A DNA stretch of 5,185 nt from Candidatus Curtissbacteria bacterium RIFCSPHIGHO2_12_FULL_41_17 (GCA_001774945.1 MFBL01000039.1:1-5185); one strand, 5' to 3'. Positions 1-5,075 are shown, numbered from the stretch's first letter. Translations and numbers: made by a program. The notes: generated by a model from the sequence alone, not told the origin.

Positions 1-1925
1 GCTGCCAGATAACTGGGGGTATAACCGATTGTCCAGTTATCTCGCTTATCATCGGTGGTACCGGTTTTAACAGCAACAGTCTTGCCGCTTATCTTTAAAA
101 GACTGTTTGTGCCAAAAGCAGCGGATCTTGCACCGTTATCGGAAAGAATAGATGAAATTAAAAAGGAGACTTCCCGCGAAAGAACTCTTCTACCAGCTTT
201 CTTCTTAAACTCTTCAAGGGTTCTGCCGCTTGAATCCTCAACCTTCAAAACTGAGACAAGATCCTGCCTAACACCCTCGTTGGCAAATACACCAAATGCA
301 GTTGCCATGTCAGTCATCTTCACCTCACCACCGCCCAACGTCAGCGAAAGACCGTATCTTGATTCGTCTTCGAATGTGCTAATACCCATCTCTTTTGCTT
401 TTTTAATCATCTCACCGACGCCGTTTATTGCCAGCACTTTAACGGCCGGGATGTTGTAGGAATTACCCAATGCGTTTCTCACGGTAACCGGGCCGTGGAA
501 TTTGCCGTCATAATTTACCGGCCTGTATGGTCTAGGCCCGCCGGAAAAAGTCGTTGACACGTCCATGATAATGGTAGCTAGTGTTATCAGCCTTCTTTCC
601 AGTGCTGTCGCATAGTTTATCGGTTTTATCGATGAACCCGGCTGTCTTGCGGCAATAGTGACATTAACATTGCCGTCTATTGATTGGTCGAAAAAATCTT
701 TTGATCCTACCATCGCCAGAATTTCACCCGTTCCAGGTTTAGTGACCAGCGACGCGCCATTTCCGACACGATAGCCTTTCAGCTTATCGATGTTATCTTT
801 AACAATTTCTTGGGTTTTTTCCTGAAGATCTAAATCAAGAGTCGTGATGACTTTCAGTCCTCCCTGTGAGGCAACTTTTTCTCCATATTTACCAGCTAAA
901 TATTCTCGCACAAACATTACAAAATGAGGTGCTTTAATATCTGTTGTAGCCTGTCTGAATTGAAGCTCTTCACCTGCTGCCTCGTCGGCCTGCGCTTTGG
1001 TAATGTAGCCTTCTTCAAGCATTCTTTTAAGAACTAATTTTTGTCTGGTTTTTGCCCTAGCCGGGTCTGTCCCGAATGGCGAGTAGTAAGTTGGTGCAGC
1101 CGGCAAACCTGCTAAAAGTGCCGACTCGGCAAGATCCAAATCCTTAACATCTTTGCCAAAATATTGCTCAGCTGCTGCTGCAGCACCCCAGGCAGTTCCG
1201 CCATACGGAACCTGATTTAAATACATTTCCAATATCTTGTCCTTCGAAAAAGCCATCTCGACCCTGAAGGCAAGATAAAGCTCCTTTATTTTTCTATTTA
1301 TTGTTCTCTCCGGGGTCAAAAAGGCGCTTTTAACCAGCTGCTGAGTTATAGTTGATCCTCCCTGCAGATTTCCTTCAAAAAGAGTTTTTCTGGTTGCTCT
1401 GACTATGCCGTAAATGTCAAATCCCCGATGTTTGTAAAAATCTTTATCCTCGATAGCAATTGTTGCTTTTTTCAGATTATCGGGAATTTCCGAAAGCGCA
1501 ACTTTCGTACGGTTTTGGTCTGTATAAATGTTATATAAAAGTTTTTCATTGCGGTCATATATTTTGGTGGTCTGAGGTACTTGTCTTGTTTCAAGCTGTT
1601 TGGGACTGGGTAAATCTTTAGTAAAAAACCAGACAGCGGCAATTATCATTGCGACAGTTACCAGGCCGACCTTAAAATTTCGATCTTCGTAAAGTACCCG
1701 ATGACGAATAATCGCCTCTACCTTATGGGCAACTTGTGGAGCTTTTCTTCTAATATCAAAGTTTAACTTCGCTGCGAATAAATTAACCGCATGAATAATT
1801 TTCTTAACTAACCAGATTGTGATATCTCCAAAAAAGGTTATTAAGCGAATAAACCAGGTTAGAAAAGCGATAACTATGCCCAAACCTACTAAGATGACTT
1901 TATTTACAAACGGTGGTTTTGCCAT
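1..1925 (-). CDS. Class A penicillin-binding protein (PBP1a-type transglycosylase/transpeptidase), C-terminus cut by the window edge
   Basis: Membrane-anchored bifunctional enzyme that polymerises lipid II into glycan strands and cross-links peptidoglycan stem peptides outside the membrane. Read on the minus strand from ATG 1925-1923, 641 codons are present. The GT51 motifs appear in order: EDKDFYKHRG (residues 159-168; E159 is the expected catalytic glutamate), GGSTITQQLVK (189-199), RKIKELYLA (211-219) and KDKILEMYLNQVPYGG (228-243). The transpeptidase motifs follow: SSIK (431-434, nucleophile S431), SYN (489-491) and KTGTT (620-624). The rest of the transpeptidase domain lies beyond the window. 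The start is firm because an in-frame TGA lies four codons upstream. An unusual feature is the roughly 80-residue N-terminal region with a hydrophobic stretch at about 9-31 and an amphipathic stretch at 33-52, before the usual anchor at about 86-101. The gene is divergent from the Ig-like protein gene at 2069. The family call is secure; the exact paralogue is not. Confidence 0.96.
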   Translation of the reverse strand, partial: MAKPPFVNKVILVGLGIVIAFLTWFIRLITFFGDITIWLVKKIIHAVNLFAAKLNFDIRRKAPQVAHKVEAIIRHRVLYEDRNFKVGLVTVAMIIAAVWFFTKDLPSPKQLETRQVPQTTKIYDRNEKLLYNIYTDQNRTKVALSEIPDNLKKATIAIEDKDFYKHRGFDIYGIVRATRKTLFEGNLQGGSTITQQLVKSAFLTPERTINRKIKELYLAFRVEMAFSKDKILEMYLNQVPYGGTAWGAAAAAEQYFGKDVKDLDLAESALLAGLPAAPTYYSPFGTDPARAKTRQKLVLKRMLEEGYITKAQADEAAGEELQFRQATTDIKAPHFVMFVREYLAGKYGEKVASQGGLKVITTLDLDLQEKTQEIVKDNIDKLKGYRVGNGASLVTKPGTGEILAMVGSKDFFDQSIDGNVNVTIAARQPGSSIKPINYATALERRLITLATIIMDVSTTFSGGPRPYRPVNYDGKFHGPVTVRNALGNSYNIPAVKVLAINGVGEMIKKAKEMGISTFEDESRYGLSLTLGGGEVKMTDMATAFGVFANEGVRQDLVSVLKVEDSSGRTLEEFKKKAGRRVLSREVSFLISSILSDNGARSAAFGTNSLLKISGKTVAVKTGTTDDKRDNWTIGYTPSYLA

Positions 1926-1939
1926 TGCACTTATGCCTC

Positions 1940-1967
1940 ATTCTATATTATGTACAGCTAATTTCAA
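1940..1967 (-). promoter_or_regulatory. Sigma70-like promoter of the PBP gene
   Basis: On the minus strand TTGAAA (1967-1962) and TAGAAT (1945-1940) are separated by 16 bases. The predicted transcription start is near 1933, only about 8 nt before the ATG at 1925. A GAGG (1939-1936) that resembles a Shine-Dalgarno site lies between the -10 box and the predicted start, so it would probably not be in the mRNA. A small dyad, GAGT-GAA-ACTC (1970-1980), sits just upstream of the -35 box. Confidence 0.6.
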
Positions 1968-1994
1968 GAGAGTGAAACTCGAAGGAAACAAGCC

Positions 1995-2031
1995 TTGCAA
2001 CTTTTTAAGATATTGAAAAAAAGTTGGGCAA
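1995..2031. repeat. Imperfect hairpin between two divergent promoters
   Basis: TTGC-AACTTTTT (1995-2006) pairs with AAAAAGTT-GG-GCAA (2018-2031), giving 12 base pairs with a two-base GG bulge and an 11-base loop. It lies between the minus-strand PBP promoter and the -35 box at 2033 of the gene at 2069. It could be a regulator-binding dyad or simply AT-rich intergenic structure. Neither predicted transcript contains it, which argues against an RNA-level role. Confidence 0.45.
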
Positions 2032-2032
2032 T

Positions 2033-2061
2033 TTGACACTAACTTCAAGTAGACTTAAACT
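2033..2061 (+). promoter_or_regulatory. Sigma70-like promoter giving a predicted leaderless transcript
   Basis: A consensus TTGACA (2033-2038), a 17-base spacer and TAAACT (2056-2061, four of six matches to TATAAT). The predicted transcription start is at about 2068, one base before the ATG at 2069. No Shine-Dalgarno-like purine run precedes that ATG. Confidence 0.65.
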
Positions 2062-2068
2062 GCAAAAT

Positions 2069-2548
2069 ATGTCCGAGGATCTTGAAAAAAGAGGGCCTAT
2101 TGAAAAGAGCCCCAAAGGCTGGCCGATTAATCCTTTTGGTGTTGCTGCTCTGTTAATTTTTACGTTAATTATTATTTTTCTTATTGTAAGACCACTTATT
2201 GGCAGGACGAATTTACCAATACCTGGAGAAATGACCACATCTTCTGGCGGCAGTATAATAATGCCTCAAGCCGGAGAAATAACCAAGGGAGATACATTAA
2301 CTTTAGAACTTGAAGTTGATCAGCCAGAAAATGTCGATAAAGTCCAGTTCTGGTTAAAAACATATGTTGACGGAAATTGGCAGATGATTGGCGAAGTAAA
2401 GTCTTTCCCCTTTAAATTTGATTGGCAAATACCTAGTGATCTTCGCAATAAGGCAGTTGCAGTTACTTCCCATATTTACAAAAAAGACGGCAATATTATC
2501 AAAGATCCTGGCGGCTGGCGCGAAGGGATTATAATATTGTCCGAATAG
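2069..2548 (+). CDS. Single-pass membrane protein with an extracytoplasmic Ig-like beta domain
   Basis: Hypothetical 159-residue protein. A short charged N-terminus (1-22) is followed by one strongly hydrophobic segment (about 23-41, VAALLIFTLIIIFLIV) ended by R41, then a linker rich in Pro, Gly and Ser (45-68). The remainder (about 69-157) has alternating beta-strand character: a TKGDTLTLELEVD strand, VDKVQFWLKTYVDG, PFKFDWQIP and a closing GIIILSE. This pattern is seen in bacterial Ig-like domains, where a 'V-x-F-x-x...W-x-I/T-P' core alternates with polar loops. It is probably anchored with the beta domain outside the membrane. I chose ATG 2069 over an in-frame TTG at 2024 because the TTG would lie upstream of the -35 box and outside the predicted transcript. 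The stop is followed after one base by the next gene's ATG, so the two are probably co-transcribed. The fold is inferred from pattern only; the ligand or role is unknown. Confidence 0.8.
   Translation: MSEDLEKRGPIEKSPKGWPINPFGVAALLIFTLIIIFLIVRPLIGRTNLPIPGEMTTSSGGSIIMPQAGEITKGDTLTLELEVDQPENVDKVQFWLKTYVDGNWQMIGEVKSFPFKFDWQIPSDLRNKAVAVTSHIYKKDGNIIKDPGGWREGIIILSE
2530..2535 (+). promoter_or_regulatory. Perfect -10 hexamer ahead of the 2550 gene
   Basis: TATAAT lies inside the last codons of the upstream gene, with a predicted transcription start near 2542, 8 nt before the ATG at 2550. The position 17 bases upstream (2507-2512, CCTGGC) is not a -35 match, and there is no TGn extension. This is therefore a possible internal promoter for the second gene, weaker than the others in the window. 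Confidence 0.3.
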
Positions 2549-2549
2549 A

Positions 2550-2936
2550 ATGCTGGAAATACTTAGAAGAAATTCTTGCTCTCTTGCCCCCAATCAGCGA
2601 AAGAAGGAACTGCCTAGAATACCCCATGCAAGTGGAAATCTTGTGGTAGATATAATTAGATTTTCTGGCCTTTCCGATCAGGAGATTTCGCAGGCTCTTC
2701 GATTAGAACCTGGCCAGGTACCTGCATTATACTGCTCTCTAAATGGTCAAAATCCTGCAAGGCTCAAAGAGATTCGGCAGTTCCATACGGCCAATATCAT
2801 ATTGGCGGCAGTCTTCAGGGCTGAGCAGGTAGCCCAGTGGTGGCGAAGCGGTGAAGAGGGCGAAACAATGCTTGACTATTGGATGGACAGACGAAGAGAA
2901 AAAGTCTTGACCAAAGTGCGCCGTTTTGTAAAATAA
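2550..2936 (+). CDS. Small putative DNA-binding protein with an Xre/MbcA/ParS-like C-terminus
   Basis: A 128-residue basic protein, not matched to a named gene. Residues 1-28 are rich in Arg, Lys and Asn. Residues 41-66 (LSDQEISQALRLEPGQVPALY...NGQ) resemble a helix-turn-helix with the 'Ls-x-x-eia-x-x-L-x-x-x-x-x-x-V' spacing. Residues 73-127 (about KEIRQFHTANIILAAVFRAE, then VAQWWRSG, then a charged helix) resemble the helical domain after the HTH in DUF2384 (Xre/MbcA/ParS-like) antitoxin-type proteins, which have an aliphatic helix, a V-x-x-W turn, a G-x-t-x-L-D turn and a final charged helix. No toxin (RES or similar) lies next to it, so an antitoxin role is not supported; a stand-alone regulator is more likely. 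The ATG begins one base after the upstream stop, and an in-frame TAA at 2532 excludes any longer start. There is no Shine-Dalgarno site, so translation is by coupling or by a near-leaderless internal transcript. Confidence 0.75.
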   Translation: MLEILRRNSCSLAPNQRKKELPRIPHASGNLVVDIIRFSGLSDQEISQALRLEPGQVPALYCSLNGQNPARLKEIRQFHTANIILAAVFRAEQVAQWWRSGEEGETMLDYWMDRRREKVLTKVRRFVK

Positions 2937-2952
2937 CCTAAGTTTTCTTAGG
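2937..2952. terminator. Hairpin between convergent genes, likely bidirectional terminator
   Basis: CCTAAG-TTTT-CTTAGG is a perfect six-base-pair stem that starts on the base after the TAA at 2934-2936 and ends three bases before the TAA (2958-2956) of the minus-strand gene. On the minus strand it is followed by TTATTTTA, a moderate T-tract. On the plus strand the T-run is weaker (CTTAGCTTTT). It occupies nearly the whole 19-base gap between the two genes. Confidence 0.6.
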
Positions 2953-2955
2953 CCC

Positions 2956-3324
2956 TTAGCTTTTCCCCAAATAACTCCAAAACGCCAAGAGAGAAACGGC
3001 TAAAATCGTCAAGGCCACGTTCAAAAGCGTCACCAATTGTATAATAGTCAGAGTTGCCACAATTGCTACAAATAGCGCCACAAAAAAAGCCATTTTAAAA
3101 GAAGTATAAAAATACCAGTTGGCGCTGTAACGTTTGTAAAGTCTGGTTCTTGCAAAATACATAGCAAGACCCAAAAGACAAAAGACTGTCAGAAATAATA
3201 ATAGGACAAAAATCGCAAAGATATACCAAGGGGCCGACTTAGGATCAATTCTGACTATAATCCATGCCAAACCAAAAAGAGACGCGCAAAATATTAAGAA
3301 TGAGAAAGGCAAAAGGCGGTGCAT
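2956..3324 (-). CDS. Small four-helix integral membrane protein, function unknown
   Basis: Hypothetical 122-residue protein, almost entirely hydrophobic. Four membrane segments can be read: about 5-24, 33-57, 77-98 and 99-118. A loop with the motif RIDPKSAPW (25-33) lies between helices 1 and 2, and a basic, aromatic loop (RTRLYKRYSANWYFY, 59-73) between helices 2 and 3. By the positive-inside rule that Arg/Lys loop should be cytoplasmic. I chose ATG 3324 because helix 1 begins immediately after it. The longer reading from a TTG at 3438 would put a GC-rich repeat and the rmuC promoter into the protein as 38 poorly protein-like residues. The gene is divergent from rmuC and convergent with the 2550 gene. 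Small membrane proteins of this shape are, to my recollection, frequent in CPR genomes without assigned function. No catalytic motif is visible. Confidence 0.75.
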   Translation of the reverse strand: MHRLLPFSFLIFCASLFGLAWIIVRIDPKSAPWYIFAIFVLLLFLTVFCLLGLAMYFARTRLYKRYSANWYFYTSFKMAFFVALFVAIVATLTIIQLVTLLNVALTILAVSLLAFWSYLGKS

Positions 3325-3330
3325 GATTCC

Positions 3331-3339
3331 ATCATAATA
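3331..3339 (-). promoter_or_regulatory. -10 region for the four-helix membrane protein gene
   Basis: Minus-strand reading gives two overlapping candidate -10 boxes, TATTAT (3339-3334) and TATGAT (3336-3331). They predict transcription starts 3 nt before, or exactly at, the ATG at 3324. No -35 match is seen, because that position falls inside the GC-rich repeat. It is called mainly from its position, which matches the other genes in the window. Confidence 0.4.
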
Positions 3340-3340
3340 C

Positions 3341-3427
3341 TCTTCGAGCGAGCGTAGCGAGTCGAGAAGTAAATTCGAGTGATTCTCGACAGGCCCCGCA
3401 CCAAATGGTGCGAGGGCAGGCTCGAAC
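3341..3427. repeat. GC-rich palindromic repeat cluster between divergent genes
   Basis: A GC-rich block in AT-rich surroundings, made of nested dyads. GTCGAGAA (3361-3368) pairs perfectly with TTCTCGAC (3383-3390) across a 14-base loop. GCACCA (3398-3403) pairs with TGGTGC (3406-3411), extended by CCC/GGG (3395-3397 and 3414-3416) with a small bulge. TTCGAG (3374-3379) and CTCGAA (3421-3426) can enclose the second hairpin. A GCGAG direct repeat lies at the left end (about 3348-3360). It shares the words CGAGCGA and TCGA with the block at 4461-4500. It is probably a dispersed intergenic element. It also occupies the promoter region of both flanking genes, so an effect on their expression is possible but not shown. 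Confidence 0.65.
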
Positions 3428-3440
3428 GATAATACCAATG

Positions 3441-3449
3441 TGATAAAAT
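3441..3449 (+). promoter_or_regulatory. Extended -10 promoter of rmuC, predicted leaderless
   Basis: TGA-TAAAAT (3441-3449) fits an extended -10 (TGn plus hexamer with five of six matches). The -35 position (3421-3426, CTCGAA) is poor, which is tolerable for extended -10 promoters. The predicted transcription start is about 3456, one base before the ATG at 3457, and no Shine-Dalgarno site precedes the ATG. Confidence 0.5.
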
Positions 3450-3456
3450 TCCTGCG

Positions 3457-4452
3457 ATGGATCCGCAGACTCTCGTTCTGATTGTTGCTGTTTTAGTAAT
3501 TGTTGCGCTGGCCGTCATCTTCCTCCAGATAAAAAAACTCACCGATACAAAGAGCAAAGATGAAACAACAAAACTATTGACCCAGTTAGTTTCCGACATG
3601 CGTGGTTCTATGGATAAAACTACCGATTCGATGGTCAGACAGACACAGGCAATAAATCAAAGACTCGATAAAGCCGCAGAAGTTATATCAAACGTTTCAA
3701 AATCCGTTGGCGAAATGACGGAACTTGGCAGAAGCATGAAAGATCTTCAGGAATTCCTGCGCTCTCCAAAACTGCGGGGCCAGATAGGAGAGTCTGGCCT
3801 TAAAGATCTTTTGGGACAAGCTCTACCTAAACAGCATTTTCACCTCCAATACGCTTTTAAAGGCGGGGAAGTTGTCGATGCCGCGCTTCAGCTGGAAAAG
3901 GGAATTATTCCAATTGACGCCAAATTCCCCATGGAAAATTTCCGTAAAATGACTAAAGCAAAAGATGAGGCAGAAGCAGAAATCCATAGAAAAGTCTTCA
4001 CCGCCGATGTTAAAAAGCACATAGACGCTATATCCACAAAGTACATCCGTCCTCAAGAAGGAACGCTCGATTTTGCCCTAATGTATATTCCTTCGGAACC
4101 TGTCTATTACGACATCTTAACTAACAGTCCAGACCTTGACGATTACGCCTACAAAAAACGTGTCCGCCCCGTTTCCCCAAACACACTCTATGCCTATCTT
4201 CGGGCAATTATCATGAGCCTGGAAGGCTCCAGAATCGAAAAACAGGCCGGACAAATTCTGGCAGCCCTTCGCGAAATCGGTGACGAAACCGGCAAATTCG
4301 GCTCAAGCCTTTCCGTTCTTACTAAACACATCAAAAACGCCGCCGCATCTTCAGACGACGTCAATACGCGCTTCACGCGCCTTAGCTCTCGAATATCAAC
4401 AGTCCAAAGCATCGAAGATAAAGTAACCAAAGGTTTAAAATCAAAAACCTAA
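3457..4452 (+). CDS. rmuC: RmuC-family protein (predicted PD-(D/E)XK nuclease fold)
   Basis: RmuC proteins limit DNA inversions and other recombination events and are predicted nucleases; the exact substrate is uncertain. The 331 residues begin with a membrane anchor (about 6-23), followed by a polar, heptad-like coiled-coil region (about 26-100) with the charge alternation typical of the family. The RmuC domain follows: RGQIGESGLKDLL (108-119) with the family's GE pair, GGEVVDAAL (136-144) with D141, and IPIDAKFP (151-158) with the D154-x-K156 pair. Together E112, D141 and D154-x-K156 are good candidates for the PD-(D/E)XK active site. LDFALMYIPSEPVYYDIL (204-221) and the segment around 236-251 (RPVSPNTLYAYLRAII) are also family signatures. 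It is shorter than the E. coli protein (roughly 475 residues), mainly in the coiled coil and the C-terminus. A short dyad (AGGTTT 4431-4436 with AAACCT 4445-4450) overlaps its end. It is transcribed alone and divergently from the membrane protein gene. Confidence 0.93.
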   Translation: MDPQTLVLIVAVLVIVALAVIFLQIKKLTDTKSKDETTKLLTQLVSDMRGSMDKTTDSMVRQTQAINQRLDKAAEVISNVSKSVGEMTELGRSMKDLQEFLRSPKLRGQIGESGLKDLLGQALPKQHFHLQYAFKGGEVVDAALQLEKGIIPIDAKFPMENFRKMTKAKDEAEAEIHRKVFTADVKKHIDAISTKYIRPQEGTLDFALMYIPSEPVYYDILTNSPDLDDYAYKKRVRPVSPNTLYAYLRAIIMSLEGSRIEKQAGQILAALREIGDETGKFGSSLSVLTKHIKNAAASSDDVNTRFTRLSSRISTVQSIEDKVTKGLKSKT

Positions 4453-4460
4453 ACAGCTTG

Positions 4461-4500
4461 CCCCTCGAAGTCCCGAGCGAAGTCGAAGGACGAAGTGGGG
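4461..4500. repeat. GC-rich intergenic repeat with CGAAGT triplication and CCCC/GGGG ends
   Basis: The block downstream of rmuC is bounded by CCCC (4461-4464) and GGGG (4497-4500). CGAAGT occurs three times at 12-13 base spacing (4466, 4478, 4491). GTCC (4470-4473) can pair with GGAC (4488-4491), and CCTCGA (4463-4468) nearly pairs with TCGAAGG (4483-4489). No T-tract follows, so it is not a standard intrinsic terminator. Vocabulary shared with the 3341-3427 block suggests a common class of dispersed element. The rest of the gap up to the promoter (4501-4547) shows nothing else I can call. Confidence 0.5.
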
Positions 4501-4551
4501 TCCAGTCAATCGAAGCTAAATCTGCAAAAACTATCAAAGCAAAATAAATTG

Positions 4552-4580
4552 TTGACAATAATATCTCATAGTCATAGAAT
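4552..4580 (+). promoter_or_regulatory. Near-consensus sigma70 promoter for the 4592 gene
   Basis: TTGACA (4552-4557), a 17-base spacer and TAGAAT (4575-4580, five of six) make this the best promoter in the window. The predicted transcription start is about 4587, leaving a leader of roughly 5 nt before ATG 4592 and no room for a Shine-Dalgarno site. The -35 box is embedded in a perfect dyad ATTGT-TG-ACAAT (4548-4559), and TCATAG is tandemly repeated (4566-4577) across the spacer and -10. Either could be an operator half. Confidence 0.72.
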
Positions 4581-4591
4581 ACGTTCCTATT

Positions 4592-5029
4592 ATGGCTGCA
4601 GAATATAAAGTTCGTATTCCACCTGAATCTGAAGGAGCCTTTGAGGAATTTATTGGCAAGATTGCCGGTAGCGAGATAGTTAATTTAAGAGATTCCAAAG
4701 TTGATATTGAAAAATTAGGAGCTAAAGTTAGAACCTGTCTTGGGCAGATTCCAAAAGATACAGACCCACGCGTTTTAAGATCTTATAGACACTATAGGAG
4801 CAGAAATCAACCTGACGAAAACACACCACCGCAATGGTTTAGAATGATGATGGAGCTAAAACCTTCAGAGAAAAGTCTTGTAACCAGAGCGTTTAATGTT
4901 ATTGCGCAAGCAAAGTATAGTCTAGAAGCTGCAAGGGATATTAACTGGGATGGCACCTACTATATTCCTCAAGTACATAACGCAGGTCCGCGCACCTTTG
5001 CCTTATTGGCAGTGATTTTCTCAAACTAA
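4592..5029 (+). CDS. Hypothetical 145-residue soluble protein
   Basis: I do not recognise this gene. The protein has no signal peptide or membrane segment and mixes acidic and basic stretches. Residues 5-27 look like a beta strand followed by an amphipathic helix. Residues 57-73 are strongly basic and aromatic (DPRVLRSYRHYRSRNQP), suggesting nucleic-acid contact. Residues 90-117 are probably helical. The C-terminus (about 124-143, IPQVHNAGPRTFALLAVIF) resembles the 'I-x-N-x-G-x-x-(T/S)-x-x-x-L' pattern of helix-hairpin-helix-like ends in DNA-binding or transcription proteins, such as the RNA polymerase alpha C-terminal domain. That resemblance is weak and based on one short motif. The ATG is set by the promoter only 11 bases upstream, and the strong promoter suggests real expression. 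It is monocistronic and convergent with the gene entering from the right edge. Confidence 0.75.
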   Translation: MAAEYKVRIPPESEGAFEEFIGKIAGSEIVNLRDSKVDIEKLGAKVRTCLGQIPKDTDPRVLRSYRHYRSRNQPDENTPPQWFRMMMELKPSEKSLVTRAFNVIAQAKYSLEAARDINWDGTYYIPQVHNAGPRTFALLAVIFSN

Positions 5030-5035
5030 AATATC

Positions 5036-5063
5036 TGTTTTCCTGTTTTAAAACACGAAAACA
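5036..5063. terminator. AT-rich dyad between convergent genes, possible bidirectional terminator
   Basis: Arms TGTTTTCCTGTTTT (5036-5049) and AAAACACGAAAACA (5050-5063) are complementary except for one C:C mismatch, with the loop drawn from the central TTTTAAAA. It starts 7 bases after the TAA of the 4592 gene and lies 12 bases past the stop of the minus-strand gene on the right. The stem is AT-rich and lacks a long following T-tract, so terminator strength is uncertain. Its position between two convergent 3' ends is the main support. Confidence 0.5.
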
Positions 5064-5075
5064 AACACAAGGATT

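Noticed and set aside
55..459. Plus-strand open frame of 134 codons opposite the PBP gene
   Set aside because: It lies antisense to the well-supported transpeptidase domain, has low-complexity Ser/Pro/Leu content and no promoter of its own.
1819..2016. Plus-strand open frame of 65 codons over the PBP N-terminus
   Set aside because: It is antisense to the PBP start and crosses the divergent promoter region; the PBP frame explains the sequence better.
2024..2068. Upstream TTG start for the Ig-like membrane protein
   Set aside because: It would begin before the TTGACA box at 2033, so the predicted promoter would sit inside the coding region; the ATG at 2069 coincides with the predicted transcript start.
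2005..2593. Minus-strand open frames over the Ig-like gene (2005-2238 and 2354-2593)
   Set aside because: They are shadows of the plus-strand gene; the plus frame has a clear promoter, membrane segment and coupled downstream gene.
2550..2936. Toxin-antitoxin module
   Set aside because: The neighbouring gene encodes a membrane Ig-like protein with no toxin motif, so only an antitoxin-like fold is suggested, not a module.
3325..3438. Upstream TTG start extending the four-helix membrane protein by 38 residues
   Set aside because: The extension is encoded by the GC-rich palindromic repeat and overlaps the rmuC promoter; the ATG at 3324 starts directly at the first membrane helix and has a fitting -10 box.
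3823..4430. Minus-strand open frames within rmuC (3823-4056 and 4194-4430)
   Set aside because: Both are antisense to conserved RmuC motifs and show no family resemblance or upstream signals.
3341..4500. CRISPR array or mobile-element ends formed by the two GC-rich blocks around rmuC
   Set aside because: The blocks are not identical repeats with regular spacers, there is no transposase or integrase, and rmuC is a housekeeping-type gene; a dispersed intergenic repeat is the simpler reading.
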